Shown here: in pieces, positions 39,390 through 50,421 of the stretch | Numbering within the stretch: position 1 is the stretch's first letter | Layout of the letters: each line of letters begins with the position of its first letter | NCBI GenBank assembly: GCA_037355855.1 | Contig: CM074765.1 | Location: forward strand, 2,542,001 to 2,606,000 | Length of the DNA stretch: 64,000 nucleotides | DNA from: Pseudo-nitzschia pungens | Taxonomy: Eukaryota > Bacillariophyta > Bacillariophyceae > Bacillariales > Bacillariaceae | Reading direction: 5' to 3' | Notes under the pieces: generated by a model | What the model was told of the DNA's origin: nothing | Database searches by the model: none | The model's input: only the letters and a program-made list of their open reading frames with translations | Program-made: the position numbers and the translations under genes

Positions 39390-42300
39390 GATACAACCAG
39401 CAATCACCTTGCCTCCAGCTCCCCTGGAACTGGATGCCAGTACAGCCCTGCTGTCTGGGATGACGCATGGAGGAGATCTCCCAGGTAAAGAGGGGAAGGA
39501 ACCTACAGGATGGAGTATTCCTGTTGAGCGCTCAGCAACAAAGCCTGCCACAGTAGCAGCAAAAACGATTGTTCGGAACATCCTACAGGATATATCGAAC
39601 GTGGATCCGAATCGAAACCAACCGAATCGATCCAAGGGTACAACAGACGTATCATCGATAACTATCGATCCGAATAAGACAGCAGCAACAACTAGACCAC
39701 TCTTGTCCCTGGCAAGGAATTGGTCCACGGGTACAGCCAAAAATCTCTATTACAATACCCAAAACTCCAAAGAATACACCAAAGGAGGTGCGCTGGAGCA
39801 AAATTATTTGAAACTGCTGTCGACTACTGGAAATCCAGCAGAACAGGCATCCCCGAATAAGAGCAACGTGGCTCCTATTCCGAATACGAGCAACGTGGCT
39901 CCTATTCTACTAACCAACATACAGTACATACAAGGCATTCCCCTCAAAGCAAGACCACTACTAGCCCTACTAGATAGTGGATCCTCCGGAACTTTAATCA
40001 ACAAGAGAGCACTACCATTCGGAACCATGCCAACCAGAAGCAAACATCAAGTCCTAACAACTACAGCGAATGGAAGCTTCGATACGACCGAATACATCGT
40101 CATGAAAAACATCAAACTACAGGAGTTTGGCAACTACACTATCGACCGACAAGAGGCAAGGCTCTTCCATTCCCCAGACTGCAGATATGATCTGATACTA
40201 GGCAGAGACTTCCTCCACCTGGCACAGATCAATCTCCTATTCAAAGAAGGCGCAGTACAATGGATGGATAGGATCATTCCCATGAAGGACACTTCCCTAT
40301 ACCACGAGCCAGACTACACCCTGCTCATGGAAGAACTAGAAGACGCTGAACTCTTTGCTGATGATGTCTCCTTTGCCAATCCATACAAGTCCAAGGTTAT
40401 ATTAGACCGAGCCTACGAAGAAACAGATCCATCGACAGTCGCACGACAGCAGTCCCACATGTCCGAAGCAGAGCAACGACAGTTCCAAGCAATACTGAAC
40501 AAGTATCCAAATGTCTTCAATGGAGAACTAGGGAAGTATCCACACAAACAAATCTCTCTACGACTGAAGCCCGGATCCAAGCCCATACATAAGAAGCCTT
40601 ATCCAGTTGCATACAAAAGAGAAGACCTATTCAAAAGGGAGCTCCAGAATCTTTGTAATGATGGAGTACTCAAAAGATGCACTGGCCCGGCCGAATGGGC
40701 TTTCCCTACCTTTATTGTTCCAAAGAAAGACAACAGAGTTAGATGGGTATCAGACTTCAGAGAACTGAATGAACTCCTTGAACGCCAACCATATCCAATC
40801 CCCCGGATACAAGACATCATGAACAAACGTGGCAAGTATACTCACTTCACCAAGATTGACTTGTCCATGCAATACTACTGCTTTGAACTGGATGATGCAA
40901 GCAAGAAACTTTGTACCATAGTGACGCCATATGGCTGCTATGAATACCAAAGACTACCAATGGGTGTCAAAGTCTCTCCGGATGTTGCTCAACAACTAAT
41001 GGAAGATATTCTACAAGACACCGACTGCACTGTTTATATTGATGATATTGGCATCTGGACCGATGGATCCTTTGACCTCCACATGAAAACCATTGACAAA
41101 ATCCTTGACAGGCTTAACCAAAATGGGCTCAAATGCAACCCACTCAAATGTGATTGGGCTGTACAAGAAACTGACTTCCTTGGCTATTGGATGACGCCTA
41201 CAGCTGTTAAGCCTTGGAGAAAGAAAATTGAAGCCATCCTACATATGGACCGACCAAGAACTGTGACCCAAGTCAAGTCCTTTCTAGGAGCAGTTGGATA
41301 CTACAGAGATATGTGGCCTCGCAGATCCCATGTACTAGCTCCTCTCTTTGATATCACCGGTGGTCCCAAGAAACAAAAGACTCCCCAAGCAGCTGCCATC
41401 AAGGGCAAACAGAGGAAACCTCCTTCGGCCTTCACTTGGGGCCCTGCTCAAGATAAAGCCTTTCAAGAGATGAAAGCCATGGTGGCAGCGGATGCGCTGA
41501 ACACCTATCCAGACCTTAACAAGCCCTTTGAACTGTATACTGATGCCTCCAACCTACAACTAGGTGCTGCCATACTACAAGATGGCAAGCCCATTGCATA
41601 CTGGTCCAAGAAACTATCTGATGCCCAGAAGAACTATACTACTATGGAGAAGGAACTCCTCGCAATTGTACTCTGTTGCAAAGAGTACCAAAAAATGCTA
41701 CTTGGTGGTGTTATCAACGTATACACTGACCACAAGAACCTTACATTCAGAACCCTTTCAGTCCAACGAGTCCTCCGGTGGAGACTATTCCTCGAAGAAT
41801 TCGGTGTCAACCTCACCTATGTAGAAGGCAAGAAGAATGTTCTTGCTGATGCCTTCTCCAGACTCCCCCGGATGGATCCACCTACTGTGGGGAAGAAAGA
41901 AGCTCTTGGTAAGGGCACTCTTATCGATTTTTTGAAACTTGAAGTCCCCAAGCAAGATGAAGAACTGTTTTTAGCAGAATTCCCAAATCTATTCCAACAC
42001 TTATGCAATGACGCAGACCAGGAGTTATACTCTTGTTTGCTGAACAATGAGTGTCTAGTCAATCTACCAAACACCCAAGACTTGGAATGCCCTGTTAACT
42101 ACAACAAGATATACCTCCATCAGCAGAAGGACCCGACTGTCAAGTTCAAGATCCAATCCAAAGCATTCTTCTACCAAGAATTGCAAGGCAATAACATCCT
42201 TTGCTATGCCAACCAATCCAATCCAGACAGCTGGAGAATTTACATACCAAGCTCTCTTACGAATGATACCATCAAATGGTACCATCTCCTGTTGGGTCAT

Positions 42301-43284
42301 TGTGGATCCACCAGATTATATAAGACTATCTCAGCTCGCTTCTACGCCGACAACCTGTCCAACTTATGCAAGTCCTACATTTGCCCTGATGATTGCATCC
42401 AATACAAGAGCAGGCAAGCTAAATATGGGAAGCTTCCTCCCAAAGAAGCCCCGGTATCTCCCTTCGATGAAGTCCACATTGATCTTATAGGCCCGTGGAA
42501 AATTACAGCTCAAAACAAGACCTACAACTTCAAGGCCCTCACCTGTATTGATCCAGTTACCAACCTTCTTGAAATCATCCGGATCAGAGACAAATCTTCT
42601 CAGCATGTCTCTGATCAATTCAAGAACTGCTGGCTCTCAAGATATCCTAGACCAAACAGATGTATCCACGACAATGGTGGTGAATTCCTAGGGGCTGAAT
42701 TCCAACTAACTCTTAAACAGTATGGAGTCCAGTCAGTCCCCACTACAGTGAAGAATCCACAAGCTAATGCCATCTGCGAGCGAGTCCATCATACAGTGGC
42801 TGATATCCTACGCGTTCTAGTACATGTCAACCCCCCACAAGTCAATGCTAGAGCCACTCAACTGATGGACAACGCGCTGGCAACTTGCATGCATGCCTCT
42901 AGGTGTGCTGTCAGTACCTCCCTACAGGCGTCTCCCGGTTCCCTGGTATTCAACAGGGACATGATGATAGATCTACCACTAACATCCAACTTACTGGCAC
43001 TTAAGCAACTGAGGCAACAGGGAATCAACAAGGCCCTGCTCCGGGACAACGCCAAGAGAATAGAACATACGTTCAGAAGCAACGATAAGGTATGGTTGCA
43101 AGAGCCAGACCCGGACAAGCTGCAGCCCCGAAGAACAGGCCCTTTTACAATTGTACAAGTCAATGACAATGGTACAGTGAAACTGCAGAAAGCCCCTTCA
43201 GTGGTCGAAACCGTGAACATCCGGAAGCTGACTCCTTACAAGGAGCCGGAGTCGGAGTCGACGACCATTCACTGGTCAACTTGA
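39346..43284 (+). CDS. pol: gypsy B Pol: protease-RT-RNase H-integrase
   Basis: Open in the gag frame from the codon after the UGA; no ATG sits at its start, so read-through is the simplest way to express it. (Residue counts from 39409.) Linker to ~150; protease LLDSGSSGTLI (~187); RT ~400-590 with IDLSMQYYCFEL and VYIDDIGIW (~542); RNase H ~705-830 with LYTDASNLQLGA, EKELLAIVL and VYTDHKNLTF; integrase zinc end HCGSTRLYKT and CPDDC (~960-1000); core IDLIGPW (~1024), HDNGGEFLG (~1087) and ICERVHH (~1123), i.e. D,D-35-E; and tail RRTGPFTIVQVNDNGTVKL. Length and motifs look complete. With LTRs one base apart, this copy is likely young and possibly functional. Confidence 0.92.
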   Translation, partial: VSGGPKPLKQKPPASIQPAITLPPAPLELDASTALLSGMTHGGDLPGKEGKEPTGWSIPVERSATKPATVAAKTIVRNILQDISNVDPNRNQPNRSKGTTDVSSITIDPNKTAATTRPLLSLARNWSTGTAKNLYYNTQNSKEYTKGGALEQNYLKLLSTTGNPAEQASPNKSNVAPIPNTSNVAPILLTNIQYIQGIPLKARPLLALLDSGSSGTLINKRALPFGTMPTRSKHQVLTTTANGSFDTTEYIVMKNIKLQEFGNYTIDRQEARLFHSPDCRYDLILGRDFLHLAQINLLFKEGAVQWMDRIIPMKDTSLYHEPDYTLLMEELEDAELFADDVSFANPYKSKVILDRAYEETDPSTVARQQSHMSEAEQRQFQAILNKYPNVFNGELGKYPHKQISLRLKPGSKPIHKKPYPVAYKREDLFKRELQNLCNDGVLKRCTGPAEWAFPTFIVPKKDNRVRWVSDFRELNELLERQPYPIPRIQDIMNKRGKYTHFTKIDLSMQYYCFELDDASKKLCTIVTPYGCYEYQRLPMGVKVSPDVAQQLMEDILQDTDCTVYIDDIGIWTDGSFDLHMKTIDKILDRLNQNGLKCNPLKCDWAVQETDFLGYWMTPTAVKPWRKKIEAILHMDRPRTVTQVKSFLGAVGYYRDMWPRRSHVLAPLFDITGGPKKQKTPQAAAIKGKQRKPPSAFTWGPAQDKAFQEMKAMVAADALNTYPDLNKPFELYTDASNLQLGAAILQDGKPIAYWSKKLSDAQKNYTTMEKELLAIVLCCKEYQKMLLGGVINVYTDHKNLTFRTLSVQRVLRWRLFLEEFGVNLTYVEGKKNVLADAFSRLPRMDPPTVGKKEALGKGTLIDFLKLEVPKQDEELFLAEFPNLFQHLCNDADQELYSCLLNNECLVNLPNTQDLECPVNYNKIYLHQQKDPTVKFKIQSKAFFYQELQGNNILCYANQSNPDSWRIYIPSSLTNDTIKWYHLLLGHCGSTRLYKTISARFYADNLSNLCKSYICPDDCIQYKSRQAKYGKLPPKEAPVSPFDEVHIDLIGPWKITAQNKTYNFKALTCIDPVTNLLEIIRIRDKSSQHVSDQFKNCWLSRYPRPNRCIHDNGGEFLGAEFQLTLKQYGVQSVPTTVKNPQANAICERVHHTVADILRVLVHVNPPQVNARATQLMDNALATCMHASRCAVSTSLQASPGSLVFNRDMMIDLPLTSNLLALKQLRQQGINKALLRDNAKRIEHTFRSNDKVWLQEPDPDKLQPRRTGPFTIVQVNDNGTVKLQKAPSVVETVNIRKLTPYKEPESESTTIHWST

Positions 43285-43313
43285 AGTAGGCTTCGGCTAA
43301 TCATGAGGCACTA

Positions 43314-43604
43314 TGTGACATGCTAGCGTAGCATGAACCACGATTAAATAATTAACCGAATCCCACATACAAGCCGCCCGGCTTTACGTATGGGAGCTGA
43401 CCGGTGTTTGAATACAAATATTCAAACTGTACGCCGGACGCTCCAACAATGCATGTACGCCGTTATTCAAATAATAGCAAGGCGTGCTCGTGTATATTCA
43501 AATGTTCATTCAAACGTTCACACGAAAACTGAAATGCTCTTTTAAGAGTTAACGATTAGTCACTTTTTTTATACTACTCCAATTTTCTACCTTAGAGTGT
43601 AACA
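43314..43604 (+). repeat. 3' LTR of gypsy B
   Basis: 291 bp, one transition from the 5' LTR, followed by the target duplicate GTACT. Confidence 0.95.
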
Positions 43605-44000
43605 GTACTACCCCCTGCTGAGCCCCCTGCTGAGATGGGCTTTGGGTGTAGTAAATACCTCCCAAAGTATTAGGAAATTGTAATTTATTTTTTGATAGAC
43701 CTCTACTCTGTTCTAACTATGAGGGGGATTGCTGAGTTCATCCAGCAGCAGCAGTGGTGTTCACTCAAAAACTTGATTTTGCTCCCATTTCAACTGCAGA
43801 TTTGTGTTCTTAGTCTTATTCTCTGTGACGTCAATGACTACAATAAGACTACAATACGATCACTAAGAGAGTGCAAACTGCAGCGTTTACGATTAGAATT
43901 AATAATAAGATTAATAATAAGATTAATAATAAGATTAATAATAAGATTAATAATAAGATTAGTACTAAGAGGGACAGGAATAATAATTCAGACAGGAATA
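43605..44000. other. Spacer with repeat remnant and a 12-bp minisatellite
   Basis: 43605-43760 continues the diverged repeat interrupted by gypsy B (CAAAGTATTAGGAAATTG, TTTTTTGATAGACCTCTA). 43892-43963 is a run of about five units of the 12-mer ATTAATAATAAG. No ORF believed real. Confidence 0.65.
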
Positions 44001-45140
44001 CTAATTACAATGGGGATTTTCCTTCTTTGCTGCTGCTGCCGTGCTCTTGCCACTGTTCTGAGTAGCTTGTTCGCGAGCTTTCCTCCTTTGCTCATCCTTG
44101 TACTCAATCATGACATCATCCCCTGGAAAAGGGCAACTGATATCTCTGTATTCAGCAAACACGAGTTTCCTCCACTTGGTATACAGTTCAATCTTCTTGA
44201 TATCCTTAATTCCTGTACAGGGATGCATTTTGAGTAATACTAACTCTCAGAGTTCCTTGCGTTGATTCATAGTAACGGGGGTTTGCTTTGCAAGATCCTG
44301 TACTTCAACTGTCCCTGTTCCAAGTCGATCTTATTTAATTATCATTGTAGTTGGCTTAGAGCTCTCTACACTGAAGATGTGCCCAGGTTGAACTGCTCCA
44401 TTTTTAATCTTTTTATAGAAAATATTTAAGAACTTGTCGAACATTTTGAATTCACCTTTCTTGATCACTTTAACATCAATATGCTCATGTGCCCGGAGGG
44501 CAGTTGCTAGCTGCTCCATAGTGAACAGGTTCTGATTTTGATAATTCTTCTTCATGATATTGAACCATCGATCAGTAACGTTCTTGGTGTGACCCACTAC
44601 ATAAAAACAGAAATTGACATTCTTGAAATATCCATCTTCAACTAGAAGCAATGCCAGTCACAGTACCATGTTATTCTTGTTTTGCCCTTGGTAGTTGTCC
44701 GTAATAACATTAAGTTCAAATCCACAGGAGTCTTCTTCTAAGTATCCCTTCTTTCGTAAGTTTGTCATTATTATCGATGCGACGTTATCCCCTCCCTTTG
44801 CACCAACTCCCTCATGGTAGATGTAAGCATCCAAGAAGTCCCCCATCACAGAACAATCGACACATCCAAGTATTGGTACTGTTAGAGGTGTCATGTAGTA
44901 TGTGTCCCCTGGTTGCGTTGCTGCAAGGTTGGGAAGACCGGCATTTTGGCAATAATCCACAACAAAACTATAAGTCCGGCATTTGTGTTGGATGTTATTT
45001 GTTGCATCATGGAGGGCCTGCTGTATCTGTTCATTAGCAAGCTTCCTCTGATCAGCAGCTTGGTGAACATGTAGCGTTGCTTGTTCCAGTATCCATGCGT
45101 TTTCAGCTGTAGCCTCTTCTTCTTCCAGCAGCAATGGGGA

Positions 45141-48100
45141 CAATTTGCGCATCGCGCATTTTGTCCGACGTTCCGATGTTCCAGTACTAAAAATACGTAG
45201 ATTTCTACACAACTTTACCATGCAATATCTCGCTCCCTTTTACACCACCAATCACAACCCCAGAACCTACATGTATTAACCAAGACCTGCGCTCTTTGTT
45301 TCTGCTATTGGTTCAGTTGCTGGCTGCTTCTTTTGGTTGATTTGGTTGCCAATTCACCACTCGGCTGATCAGCAGCAACAACCAAAACAAAACCGACACC
45401 TAATTTTCTACAGCACCTCCAGTACCGATTCTACAGCGCTTCGAAAATACTTCTAATACTGTTGCCGTCTTACTGTTGCCGTCTGTACTGCTTCGATCTG
45501 TTTCCAAGCTCCACCCTCAAGGCCCTTAAGTATATATTATACTTAATGTTCTACATTGTTTCCAAGCTTCCTAAGTGATTTCCACTTAACGTTCTACATT
45601 CTTCAAGGTTCCTTGCTAAGTCCCCTAAGTCTTTTCAAGGTGTAGTTCACGAACAGCCCCTTCCACTGTAGGTATATTTCTACAAGAAATTCCAGCTGTC
45701 ATCTGTTTTCAAGTCCATTGCCCTGCTGGACCATATGTGTTTTCGCTTATGGTCCTACTGTTTTTTGATCCAAGCCCCACAGCCGCTAAGTACCGTTTGC
45801 TTAAGGCTCCACCACCTACATAACCCTCTCAGGTGTACAGTATAAATGTCATCTGTTTTCAAGTCTACTGCCCTGCTGGACCATAAGTGTTTTCGCTTAT
45901 GGTCCTACTATTTTCTGACCCAAGCCCCAAAGCCGCTAAGTACAGTTCGCTTAAGGCTCCACCACCTACATATACCTCTCAGATGCATTCTTCAACTGTC
46001 ATCTGTTTTCAAGTCCATTGCCCTGCTGGACTATAAGTGTTTTCACTTATGGTCCTACTGTTTCTTGACCCAAGCCCCACAATTTGCGCATCGCGCATTT
46101 TGTCCGACGTTCCGATGTTCCAGTACTAAAAATACGTAGATTTCTACACAACTTTACCATGCGATATCTCGCTCCCTTTTACACCACCAATCACAACCCC
46201 AGGACCTACATGTATTAACCAAGACCTGCGCTCTTTGTTTCTGCTATTGGTTCAGTTGCTGGCTGCTTCTTTTGGTTGATTTGGTTGCCAATTCACCACT
46301 CGGCCGATCGATCCGCAGCAACAACCAAAACAAAACCGACACCTAATTTTCTACAGCACCTCCAGTACCGATTCTACAGCGATTCGAAAATACTTCTACT
46401 ACGTAATACTGTTGCCGTCTTACTGTTGCCGTCTGTACTGCTTCGATCTGTTTCCAAGCTCCACCCTCAAGGCCCTTAAGTATATATTATACTTAATGTT
46501 CTACATTGTTTCCAAGCTTCCTAAGTGATTTCCACTTAACGTTCTACATTCTTCAAGGTTCCTTGCTAAGTCCCCTAAGTCTTTTCAAGGTGTAGTTCAC
46601 GAACAGCCCCTTCCACTGTAGGTATATTTCTACAAGAAATTCCAGCTGTCATCTGTTTTCAAGTCCATTGCCCTGCTGGACCATATGTGTTTTCGCTTAT
46701 GGTCCTACTGTTTCTTGACCCAAGCCCCAAAGCCGCTAAGTACAGTTTGCTTAAGGCTCCACCACCTACATAACCCTCTCAGGTGTACTGTATAAATGTC
46801 ATCTGTTTCCAAGTCTACTGCCCTGATGGACCCTAAGTGTTTTCGCTTATGGTCCTACTGTTTCCTGACCCAAGCCCTAAAGCCACTAAGTACAGTTTGC
46901 TTAAGGCTCCCCTACCTACATATACCTCTCAGATGCATTCTTCAACTGTCATCTGTTTTCAAGTCTACTGCCCTGATGGACCATAAGTGTTTTCGCTTAA
47001 GGTCCTACTGTTTTTCTGACCCAAGCCCCAAAGCCGCTAAGTACAGCTTGCTTAAGGCTCTCCTACCTACATATACCTCTCAGATGCACACTTCAACTGT
47101 CATCTGTTTTCAAGTCTACTGCCCTGCTGGACCATAAGTGTTTTCGCTTAAGGTCCTACTATTTCCTGACCCAAGCCCCAAAGCCGCTAAGTACAGCTTG
47201 CTTAAGGCTCTCCTACCTACATAACCCTCTCAGATGCACACTTCAACTGTCATCTGTTTTCAAGTCTACTGCCCTGATAGTCCATAATTGTTTTTGATTA
47301 TGGACCTACTGTTTTTATGACCCAAGCCCCAAAGCTGCTAAGTACATGTTACTTAACGCACCACCACCATTATATACCCCTCCAGTTCACAGTACAGCAG
47401 AGACCTGTTTTCAAGCCTACAGCCCTGATGGTCCATAAGTGTTTTCACTTAAAGGCCCTGTTTCCAAGCTACTACAGGAGAGCAAGTTCAAGTTCGAACA
47501 GAAGGCCAGCTGTTACGAATTTGAATTTGGTAGTAGGCTCCACCGCCTCTACGTGTCTCCTACTACGAAGTTCGAACAGAAGGACAGCTGTTACGAATTT
47601 GGTAGTAGGCTCCGTACTATATGTACCATACAGTGGTAAGGAATGTGTTTGGGGCACTCGCATTACTGATGCTGCAATACAGCATGCAGAGACCAGTTTT
47701 GCTTGCGTCAGCTGACCACTTGCATTACAGATACTATGTATCTAGGCAAGGGTTTTGCTTGTGTCAGCTGACCACTCCAAGCATCACTGATGCTGTACAG
47801 TGGCATTCAAGGGACAGTTTTGCTTGTGTTTTCCCTTTCACGTTCTTGTTACCCCGTCTCCTGTACGCTTTGCAACAGCTGTGTCTGTTGTGCTCTGGAC
47901 TGGTTCGTTTTTTTCCTGTTTCTTACCAAGGTTCGTTTGCAAAATAGCCGTCTTTACAACCTGGGGCCTATTCCCCATGGTTGAGGCGGCGCGTCGTTCT
48001 ACAACTTGGGGCCTAACCTCTCTTCGATTGAGGCGACGATAAAGTCTGGTTACAGACTGAGTAGCTTTTAACCACCTTCGGTGGATTTTCCTACTTAAAT

Positions 48101-49227
48101 AAGTATATTATTATTCTTGACCCAAGCCCCAAAGCCGCTAAGTACAGTTCGCTTAAGGCTCCACCATCTACATATACCTCTCAGATGCACACTTCAACTT
48201 TCATCTGTTTTCAAGTCTACTGCCCTGCTGGACCATAAGTGTTTTCGCTTAAGGTCCTACTGTTTTCTGACCCAAGCCCCAAAGCCGCTAAGTACAGTAA
48301 AGTACAGTTCGCTTAAGGCTCCACCATCTACATATACCTCTCAGATGCACACTTCAACTGTCATCTGTTTTCAAGTCTACTGCCCTGCCGGACCATAAGT
48401 GATCTTTCCTTATGTCCACCTGTTTTTTGACCCAATCCCCAAAGTCGCTAAGTATTCTTTACTTAATGCACCACCACCATTATATACCCCTCCAGTTCAC
48501 AGTACAGCTGAGACCTGTTTTCAAGCCTACAGCCCTGATGGTCCATAAGTGTTATCACTTAGAGCCCCTGTTTCCAAGCTACTACGGGAGAGCAAGTTCA
48601 AGTTCTAACAGAAGGCCAGCTGTTACGAATTTGAATTTGGTAGTAGGCTCCACTGCCTCTACGTGGCTACTACTAAGTTCGAACAGGAGGACAGCTGTTC
48701 CGAATTTGGTAGTAGGCTCTGCACTTTATGTACCATACAGTGGTAAGGAATGTGTTTGGGGCTGACTACTCGCATTACTGATGCTGCAGTCCAGCATTTA
48801 GAGAGGAGTTTTGCTTTTGTACGCTGACCACTTGCATTACTGATACTATGTATCTGAGGAAGGGTTTTGCTTGTGTCGGCTGACAACTAGCATTACTGAT
48901 GCTTTACAGCAGCATTCCAGGGACAGTTTTGCTTGTGTCTTTCCCTTTCACGTTCTTGTTACCCCGTCTCCTGTACGCTTTGCAACAGCAGTGTCTGTTG
49001 TGCTCTGGACTGGTTTGTTTTTTTCCTGTTTCTTACCAAGGTTCGTTTGCAAAATAGCCGTATTTACAACCTGGGGCCTATTCCCCATGGTTGAGGCGGC
49101 GCGTCGTTCTACGACTTGGGGTCCTGACTCTTCGATTGAGGCGACGATAAAGTCTGGTTACAGACTGAGTAGCTTTTAACCACCTTCGGTGGATTTTCCT
49201 ACTTAAATAAGTATATTATTATTATTA
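45141..49227 (+). mobile_element. Non-autonomous element E2 (split by E3)
   Basis: Flanked by a perfect 20-bp duplication TCTTCCAGCAGCAATGGGGA (45121-45140 and 49228-49247). E2 itself is 45141-46079 plus 48132-49227, about 2035 bp. Head CAATTTGCGCATCGCGC with hairpin at 45146-45158, ~150-bp units with TAAGTG hairpins, promoter-like 3' part, hairpins at 49151-49166 and 49180-49192, and an ATT tail. No protein-coding capacity recognised. Confidence 0.9.
46080..48113 (+). mobile_element. Non-autonomous element E3 nested in E2
   Basis: 2034 bp with an 18-bp duplication TTCTTGACCCAAGCCCCA (46062-46079 and 48114-48131), inserted in one of the repeat units of E2. Same plan as E1 and E2: 5' hairpin at 46085-46097, repeat units, two 3' hairpins near 48033-48074, and ATT tail. 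Its head and tail are very similar to those of E2, so both moved recently. Confidence 0.92.
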
Positions 49228-50421
49228 TCTTCCAGCAGCAATGGGGAGTAGTACAGATCAGGCTGTCTCTTGTCCCTGCGTGCAATCACAACTGAAGAAG
49301 AATCAAACAGTTTAGTACCACCATCAGGATGGGGTGGAGGAACAGCCACACACTGTGTTTCATTGCTCTTATTCTTGTAAAAAGCTTCGATACTGTCTTC
49401 AGTGAAAGACGGCAGCATCCCCGGCTCTGTACTTGTTTTGTATCGAACGTACCACAATTTGCGCGAAGCGCATTTTGTCCGACGTTCCGATGTTCCAGTA
49501 ATAAAAATACGTAGATTTCTACACAACTTTACCATGCGATATCTCGCTCCCTTCTACACCCCCAATCACAATACCAGGACCTACATGTATTAACCAAGAC
49601 CTCCGCTCTTCGTTTCTGCTATCAGTTCAGTTGCTTGCTGCTTTGTTCAGTTGCTTTGGTGGCCTTCACCATGGTCGATTCGGCAACGGCAACAGCAGCA
49701 GCACCAAAACCGACACATAATTTTCTACAACACAATTCCAGTACAGATTCTACAGCAATTCACCAATAATTTTCGATGTATTTCTGCTTCGATCTGTTTC
49801 CAACAAGCTCCCCCGAAGGCCCTTAAGCATATCTTATACTTAATGTTCTACACTGTTTCCAAGCTGCTTAAGTGATTCTCACTTAATGTTCTACATTCTT
49901 CGAAGTTCCTTGCTGAGTCCTCTTAAGTCTTTTCAAGTCGAAGTTCGCGAACAGCCCCTTCCACTGTAGGAATATTTCTAGAAGAAATTCCAGCTGTCAT
50001 CTGTTTTCAAGTCCATTGCCCTGCTGGACCATATGTGTTTTCGCTTATGGTCCTACTGTTTTCTGACCCAAGCCCCAAAGCCGCTAAGTACAGTTTGCTT
50101 AAGGCTCCACCACCCACATAACCCTCTCAGGTGTACAGTATAAATGTCATCTGTTTTCAAGTCTACTGCCCTGCTGGACCATAAGTGTTTTCGCTTAAGG
50201 TCCTACTGTTTTTCTAACCCAAGCCCCAAAGCCGCTAAGTACAGTTGTTTAAGCGTCTAATAACTGTCACGCGACCCAACGCGACCCAACGCGACCTATT
50301 TTCCAGAAAATCAAGCCTAAATTATGCCACGCGCAACCTTAACCTTGATTTTCGCGAGGTTTCTTCAAAGTTTTTCGCAACCCCCCCCACCTCGCGACAA
50401 AAACTCGAATATTCGGGTCGA

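Larger units (their letters stand above)
37889..43604 (+). mobile_element. Complete Ty3/gypsy family B element
   Basis: 5716 bp with 291-bp LTRs that differ at one position (GGCGCGC versus GGCGTGC), and a 5-bp duplication GTACT (37884-37888 and 43605-43609). Gag and pol are open. RNase H precedes integrase, so it is Ty3/gypsy. It is distinct from family A in LTR, Gag and Pol. The internal region starts with the perfect palindrome CAGTAATTACTG and not a TGG-type primer site. Confidence 0.95.
44001..49454 (-). pseudogene. Transposase-like gene with GQNKN/GHTKN motifs, broken by insertions and stops
   Basis: Coding on the minus strand in two blocks, 49454-49248 and 45140-44001, that join exactly when E2/E3 and one 20-bp duplicate are removed. 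Upstream it is cut by E4. Conserved blocks: FVVDYCQNAGLPNLAATQPG, DAYIYHEGVGAKGGDNVASI, VITDNYQGQNKNNMVL, FCFYVVGHTKNVTDRWFN, and a basic Ala/Lys-rich C-terminus. The pattern of a D-rich beta strand, GQNKN, then GHTKN matches, from memory, the eukaryotic DUF7869-type domain found in many transposon-like proteins. Three in-frame stops are visible: TGA at 44658-44660, TAA at 44331-44333, and a TGA near 44240. Function would be an RNase H-fold transposase or derivative; not established. Confidence 0.65.

Noticed and set aside
37889..43604. Ty1/copia assignment for family B
   Set aside because: RNase H precedes integrase and RT reads YIDD with gypsy-type RNase H blocks, so Ty3/gypsy fits.
44001..44237. 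181-codon plus-strand ORF at 43692-44237
   Set aside because: It runs through an ATTAAT minisatellite and lies antisense to the conserved C-terminus of the transposase-like pseudogene.
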